Source of the DNA: Paralithodes platypus | Taxonomy: Eukaryota; Arthropoda; Malacostraca; Decapoda; Lithodidae | DNA: 64,000 bases | Assembly: GCA_032716605.1 (NCBI GenBank) | Contig: CM064580.1 | Span: 31,351,684 to 31,415,683 of the forward strand | Reading direction: 5' to 3' | Part shown: positions 57,703-64,000 of the stretch, one piece after another | Layout of the letters: each line of letters starts with the position of its first letter | How positions within the stretch are numbered: position 1 is the first letter of the stretch | Made by a program: the position numbers and the translations under genes | Notes under the pieces: model-generated | Seen by the model: the letters and a program-made list of their open reading frames with translations, nothing else | What the model was told of the DNA's origin: nothing | Database searches by the model: none

Positions 57703-59525
57703 TTAAAATGTAAAACTTACAAACTAAACAAACCAAAATTGGGACAAGGACAATATAAAGTCAAATTAAATTATCAAAATCGCTATGTGGAAACAACGCT
57801 TACTAAAATGAAATTATTAAATAAAAGAACACAATCCACCACATAGGGTGTACATTACTACATGAGCAAGTTAATCTGTTTCCCAAGCAAACTAATCGCA
57901 CATATAACAACGCACTATCGTCACGTTAAAGGAAGTAGTCAAGTTTGGGAAGTCCGGGACGTTCTGGCAAATTTTTACTAAACTCTGCATGAATAAAGAA
58001 ACTACATGTTAAATGTCAAAATATTATTTAAAATCAAATTTGCAACATGACAAGACATTAACAATAGTACAAAATACAAATATTGATAAGATATCTATAA
58101 TATTACAAAATAATATATAAAATACAGTACAGCACTCACTAACGATAGTGCTATCGGGTAGGTACCTGTAAGCATAGCATGCCTCAAGTGACCCCTATCA
58201 ATAACTACCCTACAAATAACCTACATTTATAGCACAAATAAACTAAGGAAATCGCAAAAGTAAGCAATTGATACTATCGACAATGAATACATATAATATA
58301 AAGACAAATAATTGCAAAATATGAAGTAACAACAGATTTAAACAAAGAGTACTCTTTTAACAAGAACAATAAATTTAAAAAATCATCAATATTAATATTA
58401 ATAATAATAATAATAATAATAATAGAAAAAGAAAAAGATAAACAATAAATACAGACAAAAAGTAAGCAGAGGTTATACAAGAAACTTCAAGTTAAAAATG
58501 CTTGATTAAAATTATTGATGTCAAATTTTAGAATACAGTCACAATAATTGACCCTAAAAAGATTAAAATTATGGAACAATTTACTTGCCTCAAAACCTCT
58601 GTCCACTAAGAGTCTGTATAGTAACCTAGCTCTAGCCCAAAAGTCATCTACTTTAGTGCAGATTTTACAAAATCTTATTAATTGGGAATAAAAACAATTA
58701 TAAGTGATTTTACTATCGATATTACTACTAGGGAAAGGAAAGTTTATTACGTTAAAATTAAAATCATCAACTTTGTGATATACTTTAAGTATGCACTGTT
58801 CATTAACAATCTCTATATTTATATCAAGAAAATTTTCAACTTTATAATTTACGTTACATTGTGTGAGGGGAATAGAATTAGGGTAAATAAGTTTAGCAAC
58901 TTGATTAAAATTTAACAAATTGCAAACAAGAATATCATCAATATATCTACTATTATTACTTAACAGTTTAGCAAGCGCTAATTTTTCTGGAATTTTATTT
59001 TCCTTGCTACTGTCAACTAAGTCTTTTATATATTTAAATTCTAAAGCAAGCAAGAATAAGTCTGCAATTAAAGGGCTAGCATTTCCACCCATAGGAATTC
59101 CTAATATTTGTTTGAAAATGTACGGCCCGAATCTAACATAAGTATTGAAAAGGAGGAATTTAAGGGCATCTTTAAGTTTAGTTCTATCAAAATATACAGA
59201 ACTAGTGGGAGTAGAGCTAAGTGATGCATTATTAAAATATGTATAAACATTTATGAAATAATTACCATTCCTAACGAACCTGTCAAAGTGCAAATCTATA
59301 ATAAAGCAAAGCTCTGAATATACTAAATCTAAAGGCAAATTGGTATACAAAGTTGAAAAGTCGAAGCTATGTACCGAGGTAACTTTCGGCATGGTATTTA
59401 TTTTATCAATAACTTCTAACGAATTGTCAACACTCCAATAATAGTTAATGCCAGTTCTTCTCATGATGGTATTACAATATCTTTTATGAGTACTTTTAAT
59501 GTATTTTAAGCAATTTAATATACAC
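57703..59525 (-). mobile_element. Penelope-like element, 5'-truncated
   Basis: Comparison of the two tandem TTAA units places about 1.8 kb of extra sequence between the GAATAAGGGAAT-like position (57700) and the GGGAATATAGGTGAT position (59570). It contains the minus-strand reverse transcriptase ORF and a 3' region with a (TAA)n run at 58396-58424. At the 5' side four copies of ATATCACCT-like text form (CACCTATAT)n next to an inverted ATATAGGTGAT. A GIY-YIG endonuclease is not found, so assignment rests on the reverse transcriptase. Confidence 0.65.
58487..59464 (-). CDS. Penelope-like reverse transcriptase ORF, intact over 325 residues
   Basis: The frame is open without interruption. Reverse transcriptase motifs are in order: SFDFSTLYTNLPL (residues 33-45, motif A-type Asp), GIPMGGNASPLIADLFL (122-138, motif B) and SRYIDDIL (172-179, catalytic YIDD). 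A LDINIEI-like motif D follows and a Cys/Phe-rich tail ends ...FNQAFLT. GIPMG..APLLADLFL-type enzymes are known as Penelope-like or close relatives in many aquatic invertebrates and fishes. The upstream frame continues in sense (LNCLKYIKSTHKRYCNTI) past the ATG, so the real protein was longer. Codon use is very AT-rich compared with the surrounding units. Confidence 0.75.
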   Translation of the reverse strand: MRRTGINYYWSVDNSLEVIDKINTMPKVTSVHSFDFSTLYTNLPLDLVYSELCFIIDLHFDRFVRNGNYFINVYTYFNNASLSSTPTSSVYFDRTKLKDALKFLLFNTYVRFGPYIFKQILGIPMGGNASPLIADLFLLALEFKYIKDLVDSSKENKIPEKLALAKLLSNNSRYIDDILVCNLLNFNQVAKLIYPNSIPLTQCNVNYKVENFLDINIEIVNEQCILKVYHKVDDFNFNVINFPFPSSNIDSKITYNCFYSQLIRFCKICTKVDDFWARARLLYRLLVDRGFEASKLFHNFNLFRVNYCDCILKFDINNFNQAFLT

Positions 59526-59644
59526 CTATATCACCTATATCACCTATATCACCTATACAGGGAATATAGGTGATAACTGAAGGCGAGGAGGGAAGTGGGG
59601 AAGGAGGGGATGTGGAGGAGTGATATTTGGCATGGCCCAGGGGC

Positions 59645-59672
<28 letters not shown>
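59645..59672. repeat. A28 homopolymer
   Basis: A run of about 28 A within the TTAA unit. Confidence 0.9.
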
Positions 59673-59675
<3 letters not shown>

Positions 59676-60058
59676 GGGTGTTTTAAATTGATTTTTTTAG
59701 GCCCAGGATCTTAACCCTTGTCTAGCGGGGGGGGGTTTTGGGCTTATTTGGGCATATTCAGGCCCTCCTGAATGATAAATCAAGTATCTGCATGAAAAAA
59801 AAAAATATTTAGCAAAAAACTAGGCACTAAAAGATTCAAAATGAGACCAGAACGAGCTACGTAGCACTCGTGGTTCTCATTCAGTGATACCAGTAACATG
59901 GGAGTTTAGCATATAACGGCATATTTTTCCCAGCTATGCTCACTATTGGCTACACTGCCGGCCTCTCGAGAACACAGGGAACATGAGTTAATGGGCGGCG
60001 GTAAACCCTGGGAGTCGGCTGTCTGGCCCGCTGCGCTCCCGGCCATTTGCACTTGATT

Positions 60059-60144
60059 TTAACCCTTTAAAAGCCTTAATAATGCTCCTAACTTGCTGCA
60101 AATTGGAGCCGGACTTAAGTCCGGCCCCGATCTTTAAGGGTTAA
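60059..60144. mobile_element. 86-bp TTAA mini-element with palindrome
   Basis: Starts TTAACCCTTTAAAAGCC and ends CTTTAAGGGTTAA. It contains the perfect palindrome GCCGGACTTAAGTCCGGC at 60108-60125. It is followed by three AAGAGTCTTCCCGCA-like direct repeats (60143-60210). It may be a minimal MITE or the inner end of the third TTAA unit. Confidence 0.55.
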
Positions 60145-60600
60145 GAGTCTTCCCGCAGTCGCCCGGGGAAACTCTTAAGAGTCTTCCCGCACTTGCCGGT
60201 TTAAGAGTCCCGTCGCCTTCTCCCAGTAAAACCATTCCTCGCCGTTCTCAGGTTAAGGAAGCCATACTGGCGATCTGAGAGTCGATTATGAGAAGAGAAA
60301 TACTTAAGAAATTTGGAAGTAAGAATAGTTTCAAAAACTTTAGAGATGCAAGAAATGAGAGCAATTGGACGATAGTTGGAGGGTTGAGAGCGGCCACCCT
60401 TCTTTGGGATATGTTGAATGAGAGCAAACTTCCAGCAAGAGGGGAGTTACTATAGCGGAGAGGCAGAGACGAAAGAGTTTGCCTAGGCAGAGAGTCAGCA
60501 CGGAAGCACAGTTTTTTAGTACTACAGGATGAACACCATCCGGACCGTACGCCTTCTTAGTACATCTTTAGAAGAGATTGGGAAAGGTTTTTCAAAAACT

Positions 60601-61020
60601 GGTTTAGCACATGATAGTTTTAAATTATTATATTATTGATGATATTTGTTAATGTAATGTTAATCCCCGCATTATGATAAATAAAACATGTCTTTACTTG
60701 GTGCAAACATTTATAACTGACTAAATCAATAGGAATGTTTCCATTCATATATTGGATACATAACATTAATTTCTGATAGCTGGGGAAGCCCATCAGCCAC
60801 ATTCTGTGGTCAGGTCAATCTGTTGGTCAAAGAATTATTTAATGCAGGGAAATGTATCAGGTCATTTACCAATTGGACGTCAAGGTGGTTGACAACATAG
60901 CAGAGCGCAAATTAGTCCCTGTAGTTGGGATTTTTAAAATGGATTTTGTGTAGAAACCGTATCATCATTCTCAAAAGTACCTCTTCCTTATGCTCCTCAT
61001 TCTACAGACGACTTTTCTTC
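60601..61020. other. Unassigned DNA
   Basis: No gene or element end recognised before the microsatellite. Confidence 0.35.
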
Positions 61021-61024
61021 TTCT

Positions 61025-61157
<133 letters not shown>

Positions 61158-61474
61158 GTCTATCTGTCTATCTATCTCTCATTATAATGCTCTAGTTCGG
61201 CATATTCTGGAATATATTGTGCAATTCAATTTTTCAGCACTCAAAAAACAAAAGTGTAACATTAGAAAAGGTCCAAGATATTGGTACGAAACTTATATTA
61301 TCGACTAGGAAACTAAGCTGTGACAATCAGTTTTGAACGGTAGGTCTCATGTTCGTTGTTACCCGTACACTCAAATGCAAACTAACTTACCTATTTCAAA
61401 TTTCTATATGACTTTAGCACTGCAAAAGGTAATAACATGCTTAGTCTCAATATAATTTGTGCACGTAACCATGC

Positions 61475-62365
61475 CAATGGTGCAATGTATCAATGAATTG
61501 TTGTGCCAACAGTGATATATGGGGCTGAGACATGGGCTCTGAAGAAAAAGGAGAGAAGAAAGCTGGATGTGATGGAGATGAGCTGCTTGAGGAGTATGTG
61601 AGGAGTTACTCGTATAGACGGATTGAGGAATGAAGAGATACGTAGGAGAGTGGGGCAGCAGGAACATTTATCAGCCAGAGTGGACAGAAGGGTGCTGAGC
61701 TGGTATGGTCATGTTGAACGAATGGGAGATGAAAGGCTTACAAAGAGAATATGTGAGTCAGATACAAGGGGAGATAGAAGGGCAGGAAGACCCCCATTGA
61801 GATGTAGAGACTGTGTAAGACAAGCTTTGGATGATAGAGGAATGAATATATATCAGGCAAAGGAAATGGTAATAAACAGGAATGAATGGAGAATGCTTGT
61901 GAATAGTTGAGTGAACACGTGGTCATTTGGGGGAAGGGTTCGGGCGCAAGTTGGACTAGATAATAGTCCATCAGGCTCCTGGCCCGGGGAGACAATAAAT
62001 AGGAATGGTGCGCCTGGAAGTGTGGTGGGCGGGCTTGTGGCTTCGGCTCCGCTGCATATCTGCCTGCCGAAATCGGAACCTCTCCGGGTGGTCGGGGGCC
62101 GGTGGAGTGCTGGAACGACCTTGGTGATCCTGGTGCCTGGGTCTTCTCCTGGGTGACCTAGATATGTGTGAATTTTTGCTTTGTCTGTGTTTTTTCGTTG
62201 TTTTATGTTGTGTCTTGTGTTTTCCCTGTTCTTGCTCTGTCTTGAGGCGGCCACCCCAAGAAAAAAAGAGAAAACAAATAATAAAATACAATTAAATAGA
62301 AAATAAAAATAAAAATATGAAAAGTGGGGATTGGGCCTGAGCTATAGACAGATAGATAGATAGAA
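61475..62365 (+). mobile_element. LINE 3' end (FADDTALVADS type), plus strand
   Basis: Encodes the C-terminal tail GLRNEEIRRRVGQQEHLSAR, VLSWYGHVERMG and RGDRRAGRPPLR, ending VNS and TGA. A further 82 codons stay open in the same frame (NTWSFGGRVRAQVGLDN) and are shared with the minus-strand copy at 35552-35812. The 3' end carries GGGCCTGAGC then (GATA)n at 62345-62365. The homology to 36225 begins near 61475, so it is 5'-truncated. Confidence 0.8.
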
Positions 62366-63160
62366 CCATGCCTTTAGGTTAGTACTGGAGAAATGTAACA
62401 CTAGATAATGTACTTGTAGACATTTTTCACATATAAGATATAATATATATTTGGATTAAATTCTACCGGAAGTAATAAATATTTAAGCAGTTGCAGTTTT
62501 AGATAATTCTACTGTACTATATACCCACTTCGTTGTTATTATTAGTGTTTACGTTAGTTACAAGGAAAGCATAATATATCAAAAGGCATTTTTGTTGGCT
62601 AAGTTTTTTGAGATATTGTATTTTCCTTGTAACTTATTAAACCATATCTCTCTCTTTCTCTCTCAAACGTACTGTATATACACGCTCTCTTTTTATCTTT
62701 CTCTCTCTCAAGCACACACACACACACCCACACACGTTCACACACTCTATCTATCTCTCCACTATAAAAAACGTATATATCATAACTCGCCTGGTTATCT
62801 GTGGTGATCCGTGCATCGGCCGACCCCATGAAAATTGATGCCTCTAACCCCTCCAAGCCCGGCAAATTTGTTATTCCTTAGCGGCACCGATGATGAGGGG
62901 TGCCTTCTATAGGTGCTCCGTGCGACCATATTGACGACCTTCTTGGTCTTCTGTTCGTCATCCAGAATACTGTTGTTCAAGCGGTGGACATTTTTGATGT
63001 GCCGTGAATCTAGCAGACATATTCTTCTGAATCAGGTGATGCTACATTCTAAAATATGTATTCTAGCTACCTCCAGACGGTTTACTTCAACTATTGACGG
63101 ACGTGTTAGAATTAGAGAATTGAAAGAGATAGTCATTAATTATTTAATTCCTAATGTTCT
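62366..63160. other. AT-rich DNA with short CT and AC tracts
   Basis: CT and AC dinucleotide tracts at 62645-62760, otherwise no features I can support. Confidence 0.4.
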
Positions 63161-63163
63161 ACT

Positions 63164-63650
63164 TTAACACCTTATGAGCGGCCTAGGCGGTATATAATAT
63201 GTAGCCACCAGCGGGGTGTTTTTAGCCAAAATAGGGCTGTTTACGTGATCATATTCATGCCTAAATAAGACCCAGAGCATAAAACAAGTATCTATCCCTG
63301 AAAGGGCATAAACAGAGCTTTCCAATGACACCATAACGATCCTTTTATGATGGGTAGTTTTCTTGCAACAACCGCGCAACGCGAGTGCAAAAAGCATGTA
63401 ATTCGGCACTTTCCCCATACAATTCCGTATATAGCGAGTGAGAGAGGGAGGGAGGAGGTGGGATTCGTGTCAGTAGGTTCGCCGCGGTGGTCTGGAGCAG
63501 TCATACGCTCGCTACTCTCCTGCCACCACTTGTCTCTCTCTCTCAGCAACATTACGTGCTGAAATTGCCACACGACCTATGTCGAGCGCCGCCAGATAGT
63601 CCAGATTTATTATACTCGACTTATGTTGCGCCCCGACAATTAGGGGTTAA
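63164..63650 (+). mobile_element. TTAA-flanked MITE (family A)
   Basis: TTAA at 63164-63167 and 63647-63650. It starts TTAACACCTTATGAGCGGCC and is nearly the same as 7714-8201 throughout; 487 bp. No coding capacity. Confidence 0.85.
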
Positions 63651-64000
63651 AGTGAATAAGAGCACCTGTGTCTAGCACTAATACAAAATTTGTCATCTGA
63701 CTGTCACTACAACGCGCCTGTGTCACAACCCACGACAGGTCCCGGCTGACAACAGAAAAACAATTACGACCAAGATTGGCCAGTGGGTCAAACATAAAGA
63801 AAAATCTAACGCAATTGGCCCCTGGCCACTATGCAAACACTGACGAGGAAGAAGCCCATGACCCCACCAACAAAGCCAGAAATTGGTAAGGCTCTGACGA
63901 TGCAACAACCCTCTACCCCTCCCTCTCCACTGCAACTACAGCAGCCACAATTTTTTTCTTCCATCACCATGGCAGTCTTAGAGCCAATCCCTGAGTCCTG
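63651..64000. other. Unassigned DNA at window end
   Basis: One frame reads KIGQWVKHKEKSNAIGPWPL, which could be from a retroelement ORF, but I do not recognise it. Confidence 0.3.

Larger units (their letters stand above)
56756..60256. mobile_element. 3.5-kb TTAA-bounded composite element
   Basis: The outer ends are inverted: TTAACCCGAGAACGG at 56756 and, complemented, TTAACCTGAGAACGG at 60256. Excision with one TTAA rejoins the jockey frame as QYGFLKGCCTGD. Inside, TTAACC starts recur at 57306 and 59711. The unit 56756-57305 is repeated as 57306-59710, with a Penelope-like element in it. Shared landmarks are CACCTATTTTACG or CGCCTATTTTAGG, ACAAGTGGGAAT or ACAAGTGGAAAC, and ATATAGGTGATAA. 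The units end in TTTTTTTAGG and TTCTTAA or ATCTTAA. The third unit (59711-60256) is shorter. It looks like tandem copies of one TTAA element or repeated insertion into each other's ends. Confidence 0.8.
55440..60600 (-). pseudogene. Jockey-like LINE RT and C-terminus, split by a 3.5-kb insertion
   Basis: From 60600 down the minus strand reads AYGPDGVHPVVLKNCASVL, NYRPIALISCISKVFE and DRQYGF. A 3.5-kb TTAA-flanked insertion (56756-60256) then intervenes. The LINE resumes as GDLPSYLTNSWSSS, a LDISKAF-type motif, PINSGVPQGFVLSP, HSYADDSTLHYS, then RPYIEHCSHVWG, LRRNVASLSLFY and the AELWNSLPES tail to about 55440. Motifs are those of jockey reverse transcriptases; YADD is present. Stops and shifts are scattered. 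The endonuclease is absent, so it is 5'-truncated near 60600. Confidence 0.8.

Noticed and set aside
61911..62156. Selenoprotein-type TGA readthrough
   Set aside because: Two family copies are not evidence of recoding, and no selenocysteine insertion element was looked for or seen.

Overview
The window is nuclear eukaryotic DNA made almost entirely of transposable elements and simple repeats. I found no intact host protein gene, rRNA or convincing tRNA gene. Jockey-like, CR1-like and FADDTALVADS-type LINEs, Ty3/gypsy elements, a Penelope-like reverse transcriptase, and abundant long (AC)n, (CT)n and (TA)n tracts together suggest an invertebrate, most likely a decapod crustacean. That assignment is an inference from the repeat families, not from a host gene.

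Layout. 1-0.9 kb: 5' (endonuclease) part of a minus-strand jockey-like LINE. 2.2-5.6 kb: an (AAC)n-tailed retroposon, then pyrimidine-rich minisatellites carrying a LINE 3' end. 6.2-8.5 kb: a solo LTR containing a TTAA-flanked MITE. 10.2-10.7 kb: a block dense in ATTCGC/GCGAAT. 11.1-20.1 kb: LINE fragments, a tRNA-derived SINE and a terminal-inverted-repeat DNA element holding an (AC)n minisatellite. 20.9-34.9 kb: a deeply nested stack. A plus-strand gypsy integrase is split by a Tc1/mariner-like element. That element is split by an 11.5-kb minus-strand gypsy element with a SCAN-like gag. The second gypsy element holds both a solo LTR and a CR1 LINE, and the CR1 holds a piggyBac-like MITE. 35.4-39.5 kb: a minus-strand LINE broken by a MITE, ending in a near-perfect inverted duplication around (TA)n. 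39.7-41.5 kb: duplicated tRNA-like units and ten identical 59-bp tandem repeats. 42.3-45.5 kb: a nearly intact CR1. 46.7-48.8 kb: a retroposon and a degenerate satellite hit by a fold-back MITE. 50.0-55.1 kb: a jockey fragment hit by a full-length CR1 with its own SINE and MITE insertions. 55.4-60.6 kb: a minus-strand jockey hit by a 3.5-kb TTAA-bounded composite that contains a Penelope-like reverse transcriptase ORF. 61.5-62.4 kb: a LINE 3' end. 63.2-63.7 kb: another MITE.

How the parts relate. The strongest signal is repeated insertion of non-autonomous elements at TTAA, the piggyBac target, into coding exons of LINEs. In several cases removing the element and one TTAA restores the LINE reading frame. 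Autonomous functions are nearly absent: only the Penelope-like reverse transcriptase ORF, the CR1 ORF1 esterase ORF, and a CR1 ORF2 with about three single-base indels look close to intact. All coordinates were read by eye; element ends without a named target-site duplication are approximate.
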